In this document: positions 35,569-43,958 of the stretch, in pieces | How the letters are laid out: each line of letters begins with the position of its first letter | Numbering within the stretch: position 1 is the first letter of the stretch | Assembly (NCBI GenBank): GCA_039028935.1 | Contig: JBCCHD010000024.1 | Span: forward strand, 1-55,908 | Length of the DNA stretch: 55,908 nt | Source: Pseudomonadota bacterium | GTDB taxonomy: Bacteria; Pseudomonadota; Gammaproteobacteria; Steroidobacterales; SZUA-146 | Reading direction: 5' to 3' | The notes under the pieces: model-generated | Databases searched by the model: none | Told to the model about the DNA's origin: nothing | Seen by the model: the letters and a program-made list of their open reading frames with translations, nothing else | Made by a program: the position numbers and the translations under genes

Positions 35569-36592
35569 ATTTCGGCATTTTCTCTTTGCCTAGTTGTTCT
35601 TTTCGATACGCGGCCGGCGAAAGACCTACACGCTCACGAAACGCGGCATAAAAACTCGACTGCGAGCCGAAGCCCACTGTAAGGCCAATGGAGAGGGCTG
35701 AGGCTTCCGGCTGTTCGAGCAAGAGTGATTTGGCATCGTTAATGCGGTGGTCTTTCACCAGGCGTGAGAAGCCCATTTTGAATTCGGTGTTGATCAACTC
35801 AGACACTTGATGTGTCGATAGATCAAGCGCTTGGCTTAACGTCGTCAAATTGAGCGTTTCGAAACGGTGCAGTTGCTCCACTTCAAAGAGCCGCTTGACC
35901 TGAGCTGTCACTTGCTCGACGTTGACGTTGCCAAGGGTTGAGGCGGCATAAGCAGACCGCGCGGTTTCGTCGATATCGATCAGGACATGAGGAAAGGCTA
36001 TGACAACAAACGTCACTAACGCCACCGAAACACCAATCGCGAGTGCATAGCTTGTGTAAAAGAGTTCAGGCCCTATCCAAGGGGCAGCGAGTACCAGCGC
36101 GAGTACCGCCACGGCGATAAGCGCGAAGAGACCGAAAAAAAAGGCTTCGAATTTGAAACGATTGATGTGTTGGCGCAAGCGGACCACTACGGTGACCAGC
36201 CAGATGGCGTAGGCCGCGCCCACAACGAACGCAATGGTCAACGCCACCCTGCCGCTAATAAACGGCGTGGCGGCAACGGGAATGAAATGTAGGGCGTCGG
36301 TCCAACGCAGGGATTGGTGTTTAATGAGAAGGGAGCGACTGAATAAGAAAAACAGCGCGGGTGCGAGTAAAAGGCCGGCCGCGTAAGCCTTCGATACGAG
36401 CAAGTTTTGCTCGCGATTGAAATAGTCGATATGGGCAATCTGAAGACCAACGAGAACCATGACCAACGCAGTGCACGAGATGGCCGACCATGTTGATCGC
36501 ATCACAGGTGGCATGAAAAAGAGGTAGGCGACCAGAAGCAGTGGCAGTGCAACAATCGAAAAGCCGACCACAATGTTAGTGAGTAACTCCAT
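35567..36592 (-). CDS. Membrane-anchored AraC family transcriptional regulator
   Basis: 341 residues. The N-terminal two thirds contain about seven membrane helices in place of a soluble ligand domain. The C-terminal 100 residues are an AraC double helix-turn-helix: LDLSTHQVSELINTEF, then DHRINDAKSLLLEQ, then SIGLTVGFGSQSSFYAAFRERVGLSP. This layout suggests sensing of a membrane or envelope signal and direct transcriptional output. The probable target is the adjacent gene 34989-35414, between which and this gene matching direct repeats are seen. The second repeat overlaps this gene's stop codon. Confidence 0.87.
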   Translation of the reverse strand: MELLTNIVVGFSIVALPLLLVAYLFFMPPVMRSTWSAISCTALVMVLVGLQIAHIDYFNREQNLLVSKAYAAGLLLAPALFFLFSRSLLIKHQSLRWTDALHFIPVAATPFISGRVALTIAFVVGAAYAIWLVTVVVRLRQHINRFKFEAFFFGLFALIAVAVLALVLAAPWIGPELFYTSYALAIGVSVALVTFVVIAFPHVLIDIDETARSAYAASTLGNVNVEQVTAQVKRLFEVEQLHRFETLNLTTLSQALDLSTHQVSELINTEFKMGFSRLVKDHRINDAKSLLLEQPEASALSIGLTVGFGSQSSFYAAFRERVGLSPAAYRKEQLGKEKMPK

Positions 36593-36764
36593 CCATTACG
36601 CATTCCACACTAACGCCGTCACGAAGTCCATTGAAGGGGCAATGGGCAGGTGCCATCGTCAAACGACGCCGACAATGCGCGCTCATCGCCGTGGCGTATT
36701 CTGGTCGCCACGGTCTGACGGAGAAAACGTTGTTCGCTTAGATAGACCCACAGTATGTCAATAA

Positions 36765-36793
36765 GAAAGGCCGACCTTGATGGGTCGGCCTCT
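36765..36793 (-). terminator. Terminator of the secreted repeat protein gene
   Basis: AGGCCGACC (36768-36776) and GGTCGGCCT (36783-36791) form a 9-bp stem with a 6-base loop. Read on the minus strand the stem is followed by TTCTTATT. It lies about 60 bp past the stop codon at 36853. Confidence 0.75.
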
Positions 36794-36852
36794 CAGTGAC
36801 CTTACATCGCCCCTGAGGGGAGAGACGGGCGAAGCAAAGTGTGTGACAGCGA

Positions 36853-37794
36853 TTAGAAAATCTCCGGATCGGGATCCACCGTGCGACCGGAATCGTTGGG
36901 TCGATCGTCGCTGTCCGTAATCAACCAGTTGCAGTGGTTCGATTCAGGACTGGCCGTCAAGGGACACGCACCATAGTGTCCGGCGGTTGGTTTTTTAGAA
37001 TACATGAGCCGCGGTCCAACCTGAGTGGGGTTATTCGGGTCGAACCCATCGACGACAATGGGAAACAGACCGCTTGCCTCAGTCGGCACCGTGCCTTGTT
37101 GAGTGCCATTGTTTGGTGTGTTGAACATCATGTTAGCGTTGCCGGTGCCGGCCGGCGCAAGCTCTGCAATACTCTTGTCGGCAATCCCAGCGCGATCACC
37201 TTGATTACCAAATGAACCAATGATGGGGTGCGGCGCATTCGCGTCGTCTGGGTTGTACGGTAACGATCCGAACCGAATGGTGGTTTCATCGGTCAGATCG
37301 GTGTAATCATGCAGCATGTCGAATGCCCCGTTCTTATAAAGACCGGGCATATCGACACCGTCGTTGTTCCAATCTCCGGTCATCGGCGTATAGCTCGAAT
37401 CGCCGTACGCCAAAGTCTGAAGGTCTATCCACACCAGCGAGAGATCATAACTGTGCTTGAGCCACCAGGCGCCGTTCTTATAAATGCCAATGTTGTCGTA
37501 ACCGTCGCCATCCCAATCGCCGACCACCGGGGTCCAGCCGGTACCGCCAAAGGTGCCGATGAGGTTGTCCCCCATGTACCAGGTACCTTGTACAAAGCGC
37601 AGCACCAGAGAGGTTTCATCGGTGATGCCAAATTGTTGGGCAATGTCAGGCGGGAAGTTGCCGGTGACATAGCAGTTGTCGACTTCGCCATCGGCGCACA
37701 GGCGGTTGGTGTCAGCGACCGCCGACACGCTACCCGCGGCGATCAGGGCGATGCCGGCCCAGAGGGCAGGCGTTTTCATTCGTGAAATAGTCAT
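36853..37794 (-). CDS. Secreted protein with FG-GAP/VCBS-like repeats
   Basis: 313 residues. A signal peptide (about 1-27, ending VSAVADT) is followed by repeats with the pattern VVGDWDGDGYDNIGIYKNG (about 91-110) and MTGDWNNDGVDMPGLYKNG (about 138-156). A third partial copy is near IGSFGNQGDRAGIADKS. The D-x-D/N-x-DG cores resemble calcium-binding FG-GAP or VCBS blades of beta-propellers. Only three blades are evident, so it would be a partial propeller or a small adhesin-like fold. The N-terminus of the mature protein has a Cys pair (LCADGEVDNCYV). AAGGCC precedes the ATG. It is divergent from the large STAND regulator. Confidence 0.75.
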   Translation of the reverse strand: MTISRMKTPALWAGIALIAAGSVSAVADTNRLCADGEVDNCYVTGNFPPDIAQQFGITDETSLVLRFVQGTWYMGDNLIGTFGGTGWTPVVGDWDGDGYDNIGIYKNGAWWLKHSYDLSLVWIDLQTLAYGDSSYTPMTGDWNNDGVDMPGLYKNGAFDMLHDYTDLTDETTIRFGSLPYNPDDANAPHPIIGSFGNQGDRAGIADKSIAELAPAGTGNANMMFNTPNNGTQQGTVPTEASGLFPIVVDGFDPNNPTQVGPRLMYSKKPTAGHYGACPLTASPESNHCNWLITDSDDRPNDSGRTVDPDPEIF

Positions 37795-37917
37795 ACGAGA
37801 GGCCTTTTGTAATGAAGAAAAAATGCTCTAAGGCATTTGCGTAGAGAATGGTTTCACTAATCGACCCGATTGCTCAAGTAAAGTGGGCCCTGAATGCAGG
37901 GAAAAGGTGTGATTTTT

Positions 37918-37946
37918 TTGTTACCATTTTTGGAACAGAATAGAGT
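37918..37946 (+). promoter_or_regulatory. Candidate sigma-70 promoter for the STAND regulator gene
   Basis: TTGTTA (37918-37923) and TAGAGT (37941-37946) are separated by 17 bp, each matching the consensus at four of six positions. They lie in the 300-bp A+T-rich divergent region ahead of the large regulator gene. The rest of 37795-38102 shows no other clear feature. Confidence 0.35.
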
Positions 37947-38102
37947 GGACATCTAACTGCATGAAAAAAATAGACTTTCCAGATGGATTTGGATTCTGTC
38001 CAAGTTTTTGCATAATGCGTGTCTCAGTGTTTACCCCGAGTTTGCGGTGTTGATTCGCATGGTGACCAGGCACACTCTCGCTACGTATCGAATGGGTGGC
38101 CG

Positions 38103-41100
38103 GTGAGTTATTCAGAAGCCGAGATCTTTAAACTAGGGCCTTTTCGTGTTGAACCTCGCACAGGTCGCATTCTCTTGGACGGTTCTGTTCGTCAGGTGCA
38201 ACCCAAAGTCATGCAACTGCTCCTTTGCCTGGTCGATAACCACGGGCAGGTGGTCAGCAGCGAATATTTACTGGAACACGTTTGGCCTGACGTGTTTGTT
38301 GACGGCGGCGCGCTAAGGCGAGCGATCTATTTTCTGCGCAAGGCACTCTCTACCGACAACAACGACGCAGTGATTGAAACGCTCTCCAAGCGTGGTTACC
38401 GCCTTAACCTTGCGCCAAGCAAAGCCGACGCGTCGCCAGTCGAGGTCTCGGAGACAAGTTTGACGACTACCGCGGCTGTCACGAGTGCGTACCGCGGACT
38501 AAACGTCTTTGATATTGATCATGCTCAGCAGTTTTTTGGTCGTGCAGCACTGACGACATTGGCCTGTGACGCCTTGGCTCGCCAGCTCGATGACGGCCGA
38601 GCGTTCGTGCTGCTACTCGGTGCGAGCGGTAGTGGAAAGTCCTCGCTAGCGCGAGCGGGTGTCCTTCCTGCACTCGTTGAAGAGCGACGACGCCAGGGTC
38701 TTAATCCGGACGTATTTGTGTTGGAGGCGGGTAAGGGACTCAAAGACCCGGTGTTTCAGATCGCCGAAAGCCTGTTGCGAACCTTTGGGGTAACGCGACC
38801 GTTGAATCCGGATGTGATGGCGTTCATCGAGAGACTGTCAGAGGACGCCGAAGAGACGATTGCACAGCTCATTGAGCAAGATCAGGAAGAGGACTCACCC
38901 GTTTGTCGCGCCATTTGGCTCTTGGATCAGTTCGAGCAGTTTCTCACGAGTGCGACGTTGGCGGACGAGCAGCGTACGATGATCTTTTCGGTTATCTATT
39001 CATTGGCGCGTAGCGGCGCGGTGCATATAGTCGCCACCATGCGCAATGAATTTTATCCGCAGCTTATTCATCACGATGCATTGCGCTACCTTAAAGGGCG
39101 ACACGGTATCGTTGACGTGACTCAGCCTGGGGCGGCTGAAATCGGTGACATCGTGCGCAAGCCCGCTGTGTTGGCGGGGCTCGCGTTTGAACAACGCGAA
39201 GACAAACAGCGGCTGGATGTGCGGCTAATCGACGAGGCGACCACGCTCTCCAATAGTCTGCCACTGCTGCAGTTTGCGCTGCGCGAATTGGAACTAAGTT
39301 GCGGCGAATCAAAGCTGCTGAGCTTCGCCCAGTACGACAAACTCGGCAGTTTGAAAGGCTGTCTTTCGCAGCACGCAGAACGCGTGTATCAGTCTCTATC
39401 AGACGAGCAGCAGCGCTGCCTTGCACAGGTGCTGAGTCAGTTAGTGACCGCCGATCCGCGCAATGCGAGCCGTCTGCTCAAGCGCACTGTGCCGCTGTCC
39501 GAGTTTCGTTCCGCACCGGCTCGCGCGTTGATTGAGCGATTTGTGAATGCGCGACTCATGATCAGTTTTCTCGATGCCTATACCAACGAGCCAAGCATCG
39601 AGATCATTCACGAGTCGGTTATGGAGCATTGGCAGCGCGCGCGTGATTGGGCGGAGCGCAGCTACGCCGACCTTCGCTTTCGCAGTTGGCTCACTGAGCT
39701 CAGTGACAAATGGCGCCAGGACGATCATGCTGAAGCGTATCTGCTGCGTGATGGCAAGTTACTCGTCGACGCGCAAAAACTGCTCGGTCGAGAGGGCTTT
39801 TTTGATGAGAACCAACAGCGCTTCGTTCGTGCGTCACTAAAACGAGCCGATCGGGCAAGCCATATCCGACGTGGGGTCATCGCCTCGCTTGCGGCGCTGC
39901 TTGGGGTGTCGTTGATTCTATGGAATCAGGCGATTCGTAATGCGGACAAGGCCGAGCGAGCGCTTGGCCGGGCGAATATCACCAGCAGTTTTATGGCGTC
40001 TATTTTTTCAGATGCGGAGCCTGGTACCCAAGGCGAAGTGCTCACGGCGCTTGACGTGGTCACGTCGGCTCGTGATCGACTCCGCGACGAACCGATAGAC
40101 GATCCGTTAGCGCAGGCCGATTCTCTTCGCACGCTGGGTGAGTTGTTCCTAAAGCTCAATGACTATGAGCAAGCTGGCGCGATGTTTGAGCAGGCGCAGG
40201 CCGTGTATCAACAAGCCGACGAAGACGCACCGCTTTTGGAAGCGCAAATCGCACTTGAGTTGGCGGGTCTTCAGCGTGAGATCGGCGAAATAGAACGTGC
40301 CCGCGAGTATGCGAATCAGGCGTTGGCGGCGGCAGAGCGGGCCGACGATCGGTTTTTGGTCGCGCGCATTCAAAATATGTTGGGTCTGGTCAAACAAGGC
40401 GAGGACGATTTTGAACGGGCCGGCCGCTGGTTCACACAAGCGCTCGATACATTGCTGCCGGTGTATGAGCAGAGCGAGCGAAACGCGCGCCTGTTGTCAC
40501 GTATCCATAACAACATTGGATTGAACTACCTGCTTGCTCGCGACTATGACTCGGCGGTTGCGCCGTTTGAGCATTCGCTGTCGCTACTTGCCGAACGGGG
40601 GCGACAAAATTCCGCTGACTACAACATCACGATGAACAATCTCGGCATGCTGCGACGACGTCAGGGAGAGCATGAAGCGTCCGCGAAGATTTTTTCTGAA
40701 GCGATTGAAACCAGGTTGCGCTATCACCCACTCAGCCATCCCGACGTGATCGCGCTGCACACCAATTTAGCCTCCGCTTATATGAGTCTGGGTGATTATG
40801 CTCAAGTGCTCAACACCGTGCAGCGCGCGTTGAGCGCGGACCTTACTGGCAACGCGTACGATACAACGGCCATACCGCAGCTTCGCGTGCGGCGCGTATC
40901 GGCGCAGCAGCTCGGTGGGCTACCGTCGTCCGGTCAAGATGTTCGCGAGGCCCGCGAAGCGATCGAAGTGCTGGAGCGTGAACTTCGCCCGGGCTCTTCG
41001 ACGGTGCTTGAGTCAAAAATGGCCGTCAATGCCGCCGTTTGGCAGCTGGGCGGTTTACTCGATGACGCGTTAGATAAGCAATGCCAAGAAACCCGCGATC

Positions 41101-41207
41101 TTGTGGCAGAACAGCGCGAGCGGCAATCGCGTAATCCCAGAGTGGTCGAACTCGAGCAAACCATTGCGGGTCAATTAATTAGGTGTGCGGTCGCTGGAGG
41201 CGGCTGA
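38103..41207 (+). CDS. Winged-helix / STAND ATPase / TPR signalling protein
   Basis: 1034 residues from a GTG at 38103 (an in-frame GTG at 38019 would add 28). An OmpR-type winged helix (about 8-98, FKLGPFRVEPRTGRILLDG to SKRGYRLNL) comes first. A novel-STAND NTPase domain follows, with Walker A LLGASGSGKSS (about 170-180) and Walker B AIWLLDQFEQFL. Next come a membrane segment (about 588-608, GVIASLAALLGVSLILWNQ) and then many TPR repeats (about 690-960) on the far side. The plan resembles CadC/ToxR-like one-component regulators with an added signalling ATPase. The target genes and ligand are unknown. It is divergent from the secreted repeat protein gene, a possible target. Confidence 0.82.
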   Translation: MSYSEAEIFKLGPFRVEPRTGRILLDGSVRQVQPKVMQLLLCLVDNHGQVVSSEYLLEHVWPDVFVDGGALRRAIYFLRKALSTDNNDAVIETLSKRGYRLNLAPSKADASPVEVSETSLTTTAAVTSAYRGLNVFDIDHAQQFFGRAALTTLACDALARQLDDGRAFVLLLGASGSGKSSLARAGVLPALVEERRRQGLNPDVFVLEAGKGLKDPVFQIAESLLRTFGVTRPLNPDVMAFIERLSEDAEETIAQLIEQDQEEDSPVCRAIWLLDQFEQFLTSATLADEQRTMIFSVIYSLARSGAVHIVATMRNEFYPQLIHHDALRYLKGRHGIVDVTQPGAAEIGDIVRKPAVLAGLAFEQREDKQRLDVRLIDEATTLSNSLPLLQFALRELELSCGESKLLSFAQYDKLGSLKGCLSQHAERVYQSLSDEQQRCLAQVLSQLVTADPRNASRLLKRTVPLSEFRSAPARALIERFVNARLMISFLDAYTNEPSIEIIHESVMEHWQRARDWAERSYADLRFRSWLTELSDKWRQDDHAEAYLLRDGKLLVDAQKLLGREGFFDENQQRFVRASLKRADRASHIRRGVIASLAALLGVSLILWNQAIRNADKAERALGRANITSSFMASIFSDAEPGTQGEVLTALDVVTSARDRLRDEPIDDPLAQADSLRTLGELFLKLNDYEQAGAMFEQAQAVYQQADEDAPLLEAQIALELAGLQREIGEIERAREYANQALAAAERADDRFLVARIQNMLGLVKQGEDDFERAGRWFTQALDTLLPVYEQSERNARLLSRIHNNIGLNYLLARDYDSAVAPFEHSLSLLAERGRQNSADYNITMNNLGMLRRRQGEHEASAKIFSEAIETRLRYHPLSHPDVIALHTNLASAYMSLGDYAQVLNTVQRALSADLTGNAYDTTAIPQLRVRRVSAQQLGGLPSSGQDVREAREAIEVLERELRPGSSTVLESKMAVNAAVWQLGGLLDDALDKQCQETRDLVAEQRERQSRNPRVVELEQTIAGQLIRCAVAGGG

Positions 41208-41367
41208 TTTCGTTTATTATTCCCCACAAAGCCGACAAAAAAAAGCGTCTAGGCAAAGGTCATTTTCTTTTACAAAGGAAAAGAAGCAATAAGCTGAATA
41301 TTTGACGCAGACTCTACGGAAGTGGGAAATATCGATTTCTTTAACCAGAAAAGCGATTATTCGTGGA
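41208..41367. other. A+T-rich non-coding stretch after the STAND gene
   Basis: 160 bases richer in A+T than the genes on either side. I see no open frame with a ribosome-binding site and no clear plus-strand terminator for the upstream gene. It separates that gene from the convergent minus-strand RNA. Confidence 0.5.
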
Positions 41368-41514
41368 ATAAAAAACCCCAGCACGGTGGCTGGGGTTCAA
41401 AGCCGTCCTGGCAATAGGCGATTGAGTAACCAAATGAAACGGTATCTTCCGTGTCGCGTCCTGCGGCTATGAAATCCTTTTTCCCGTCTCGTGCAGCACC
41501 CTTTCGGGCAACTG
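41368..41514 (-). ncRNA. Candidate CsrB/RsmY-family regulatory RNA
   Basis: Minus-strand transcript of about 147 nt, ending in a strong terminator that no minus-strand gene explains. Reading 5'-3', it opens with a hairpin (GCAG...CTGC around CCCGAAAGGG). It then has five GGA motifs, at plus positions 41482-41484, 41475-41477, 41459-41461, 41448-41450 and 41406-41408. Two of these lie in CAGGACG, close to the CsrB repeat CAGGAUG. GCCAGGACGGC puts GGA in a hairpin loop, and ACGGAAGATACCGT forms another. A weak CATACT -10 lies at 41523-41528. A GacA-like palindrome is centred about 66 bp upstream of the predicted start. Such RNAs sequester CsrA/RsmA. The 5' end is approximate. Confidence 0.62.
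41370..41397 (-). terminator. Rho-independent terminator of the candidate regulatory RNA
   Basis: On the minus strand AACCCCAGC (41397-41389) pairs with GCTGGGGTT (41382-41374) around a 6-base loop, followed by a run of six T. The plus-strand side has no T-run (TTCAAAG), so it acts on minus-strand transcription. Confidence 0.85.
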
Positions 41515-41571
41515 CCGATACAGTATGCGGAAAACCCGCAAAAGATGAATCCAGCGCTTTCCGACAATGCG

Positions 41572-41589
41572 TGTAGGATTTTTCCTACA
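41572..41589 (-). promoter_or_regulatory. GacA/LuxR-type response regulator box
   Basis: The 18-bp palindrome TGTAGG-N6-CCTACA has the same length and spacing as the GacA upstream activating sequence TGTAAG-N6-CTTACA that drives rsmY, rsmZ and csrB genes. It lies about 66 bp before the predicted start of the minus-strand RNA. It could alternatively act towards dtd. Confidence 0.6.
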
Positions 41590-41774
41590 AACTAGTTGGT
41601 GTGTTCAATATTCGCCCATAGAGGGCTTAATAACGGTCGGTTTCTTCGGATAGGCACGTGATCAGTCCTCAGACTAATCCTGCTGAAATCATTGAAAATA
41701 ATGAGAAAACAGGGAGAATCGGGGTGGAGAGCGAACGGTGCTTTCAGGCGAGTGAAACAAACGGTCCTTATTCT

Positions 41775-42218
41775 ATGATTGCATTAATTCAACGCGTGAC
41801 GCAGGCGTCTGTGACGGTGAATGGCGCGACAGTCGGGCAGATTGACGCGGGCCTTCTGGCACTGATCGGCGTTGAGAAGGGCGACAGTCAGGACGAAGCG
41901 ACGCGATTACTCAGGCGGTTATGTGGGTATCGGATTTTTGCCGATGATGACGGCAAAATGAACCGAAGCGTCGCCGATATTGGCGGTGAACTGCTCTTGG
42001 TGCCGCAATTCACTCTGGCGGCCAGCACTCACAAAGGCATGCGGCCGAGTTTCTCTTCCGCCGCCCGCCCTGAAGACGGGGAGCGGCTGTTCGCTCATTT
42101 GGTTGAGGAGGCTCGACACACTGGACTGAAGGTGGATACAGGCCAATTTGGCGCGGATATGAAGGTCGACCTATCGAATGATGGACCCGTGACCTTTTGG
42201 CTGCAGGTCGCACCGTGA
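41775..42218 (+). CDS. dtd: D-aminoacyl-tRNA deacylase
   Basis: 147 residues (E. coli 145). It starts IALIQRVTQASVTV and has the active-site motifs: LLLVPQFTLAAST (SQxT type, here PQFTL) and the C-terminal NDGPVTFWL (NxGPVT type). It cleaves D-amino acids from mischarged tRNA and also removes glycine from tRNA-Ala. I chose the ATG at 41775 by family alignment; a longer frame from 41658 adds 39 unconserved residues over the regulatory region. No strong ribosome-binding site is obvious. tatABC follows on the same strand. Confidence 0.94.
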   Translation: MIALIQRVTQASVTVNGATVGQIDAGLLALIGVEKGDSQDEATRLLRRLCGYRIFADDDGKMNRSVADIGGELLLVPQFTLAASTHKGMRPSFSSAARPEDGERLFAHLVEEARHTGLKVDTGQFGADMKVDLSNDGPVTFWLQVAP

Positions 42219-42273
42219 CGTACCGCACAGTTTCAGTGCCCCCTCACTCAGGCGGTACGCAACTTGATATAAT
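42219..42273 (+). promoter_or_regulatory. Promoter and inverted repeat ahead of tatABC
   Basis: An extended -10 element TGATATAAT (42265-42273) has a perfect TATAAT and TG one base upstream, with no good -35. Just before it, CGTACCGC (42219-42226) and GCGGTACG (42252-42259) form an 8-bp inverted repeat right after the dtd stop. The second arm overlaps the -35 zone, so it could be an operator. Confidence 0.6.
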
Positions 42274-42325
42274 GTAATCGTGCGTCGGAATACCCTGACG
42301 CCGCTCTCGGTATCGGAGAAAGACT

Positions 42326-42553
42326 ATGTTCAGCGGAATCAGCCCCGCCAGCTTGCTGCTTATATTGCTTATCGTGGTGCTCGTGTTTGGCACGCGCAAA
42401 CTCAAGGGCATGGGTTCTGACGTGGGTGGAGCAATCAAGGGCTTCCGAAAAGCCATGAAAGAGGACGATCCGCCTGAAGCCGCCCAAATTGCGCAGAAAG
42501 AATCCTCGACCGATCCCATCAAGCAGTCGTCCGATACGTCGACCAACGGTTAG
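42326..42553 (+). CDS. tatA: Sec-independent translocase subunit TatA
   Basis: 75 residues. One N-terminal membrane helix (about 7-22, [17 protein letters not shown]) is followed by the [26 protein letters not shown] amphipathic helix typical of TatA, and a short polar tail. TatA multimers form the transport path for folded twin-arginine proteins. An AAAG-rich leader precedes the ATG. tatB begins 18 bp after the stop. Confidence 0.95.
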   Translation: MFSGISPASLLLILLIVVLVFGTRKLKGMGSDVGGAIKGFRKAMKEDDPPEAAQIAQKESSTDPIKQSSDTSTNG

Positions 42554-42571
42554 GTCCGTTTTTTTCGCTCC

Positions 42572-43132
42572 ATGTTTTTCGATGTCGGCTTTTCCGAGCT
42601 GTTTTTGCTCGCGGTGGTGGGCCTGCTCATACTCGGTCCTGAACGACTTCCGGCGGTCGTTAAAACGCTCGGCGGATGGGTTCGACGCGGTCGGCAGATG
42701 GCTGCCGAGTTTCAGCGTGAGCTCGAAAAAGAGGTCGATCTCAAAGAGCTCAAACAGCTGAAACAAGATGTTGAACAGCCACTCCGTGAAGCGGCGAGCA
42801 CGCTGGATGAAGGACACTCTATTCTTGAGCAAACACGCGACGACGTCGCCAAGCTCGGTGCGCCGATTGCCGCCTCGTCATCGATCGATGATGAGGGTGT
42901 AACGACCGGATCAGTGCCGGAACACGACACGATTGAGCCGCATGCGCCCATGCCTTCCACGGAAGACTCCGACATGGACACGGACGAAGAGGGCATCGCA
43001 TCGATGCGACCGGATTCCACCGATATACCCGCCCATGACTCGATGGCGACACAACGCGTAGAGGCGCAAGGTGCGGCATCATCTCGTTCTCGGGAATCAG
43101 CAAAAACAGACGTCAAGTCGGACGAATTGTGA
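42572..43132 (+). CDS. tatB: Sec-independent translocase subunit TatB
   Basis: 186 residues. The start FFDVGFSELFLLAVVGLLILGPERLP is the TatB helix and FGPERLP-type hinge (here LGPERLP). An amphipathic helix with RGRQMAAEFQRELEKEVDLKEL-type sequence follows, then a long acidic, Ser-rich disordered tail. TatB joins TatC in the receptor complex that recognises RR signal peptides. Its stop overlaps the tatC GTG start by four bases. Confidence 0.95.
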   Translation: MFFDVGFSELFLLAVVGLLILGPERLPAVVKTLGGWVRRGRQMAAEFQRELEKEVDLKELKQLKQDVEQPLREAASTLDEGHSILEQTRDDVAKLGAPIAASSSIDDEGVTTGSVPEHDTIEPHAPMPSTEDSDMDTDEEGIASMRPDSTDIPAHDSMATQRVEAQGAASSRSRESAKTDVKSDEL

Positions 43133-43899
43133 ACACCCCAAAAGACCTGGAAGACGAGCCGCAGACGCTGTTGTTCCACTTGATGGAACTACGCGCGATG
43201 CTGATGCGCAGCGTCATCGTGGTCGTTGTGCTGTTTGCCATGCTTATGCCGTTTGGTAAGCGATTGTTCGAGCTTGCGTCGGCGCCGCTGGCCGAAAAAC
43301 TTCCGACCAATGCGACGATGATTGCGACCAATGTGATTTCGCCGTTCTTGACGCCATTCAAACTGTCGTTTTTTACGGCGCTGTTTTTGGCCATGCCGTA
43401 TATTCTTTATCAGGTGTGGGGCTTTGTTGCGCCGGGCCTGTATAAAAACGAAAAAAAGGCGGCCATCCCGCTCTTGATCAGCAGTATTGTTCTGTTCTAT
43501 CTAGGTATTCTCTTTGTGTATTTTGTGCTGTTTCCGGTCGTATTCAATTTCGTTGTGGCCGTGACGCCTGGCACAGCCGTTATGATGACCGATATCAGTC
43601 AGTATCTGAATTTCATGCTCGCGCTATTTTTGGTGTTCGGCCTGGCGTTCGAAATACCCGTGGCCACAGTGCTCGTCGTCTGGATCGGTCTTACGACGCC
43701 GCAGGCGCTTGCCAAAAAAAGACCCTACATTCTGATTGGTGCGTTTACGCTGGGTATGTTTTTGACGCCGCCCGACATCATTTCCCAGGTGATGCTCGCG
43801 ATCCCGATGTACGCGTTGTATGAGGCGGGACTGTTTATGTCGCGACACATCGGTCGACGAGCGGAAGCGCCCGACGCCGCGGGCGCTTCAATGAAATGA
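43129..43899 (+). CDS. tatC: Sec-independent translocase subunit TatC
   Basis: 256 residues from a GTG start, six membrane helices. Family marks are the N-terminal LLFHLMELRAMLMRS (normally HLxELRxR), the conserved Pro in the LTPFKLSFFTALFLAMPYILYQVWGFVAPGLY region, and a late FLTPPDIISQVMLAIPMYALYE. TatC is the signal-peptide receptor. It is the last gene of tatABC, and the convergent M16 protease gene ends 60 bp away. Confidence 0.95.
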   Translation: MNTPKDLEDEPQTLLFHLMELRAMLMRSVIVVVVLFAMLMPFGKRLFELASAPLAEKLPTNATMIATNVISPFLTPFKLSFFTALFLAMPYILYQVWGFVAPGLYKNEKKAAIPLLISSIVLFYLGILFVYFVLFPVVFNFVVAVTPGTAVMMTDISQYLNFMLALFLVFGLAFEIPVATVLVVWIGLTTPQALAKKRPYILIGAFTLGMFLTPPDIISQVMLAIPMYALYEAGLFMSRHIGRRAEAPDAAGASMK

Positions 43900-43958
43900 G
43901 GGCCAACAGACCGACGTGAGTCTCGCCCCAACAAACGTGCGGTGCTTGTGGGACAGCC

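Noticed and set aside
38019-38102. Longer start of the STAND regulator at the first GTG
   Set aside because: No ribosome-binding site, and the added 28 residues precede the conserved winged-helix start; still possible but less likely.
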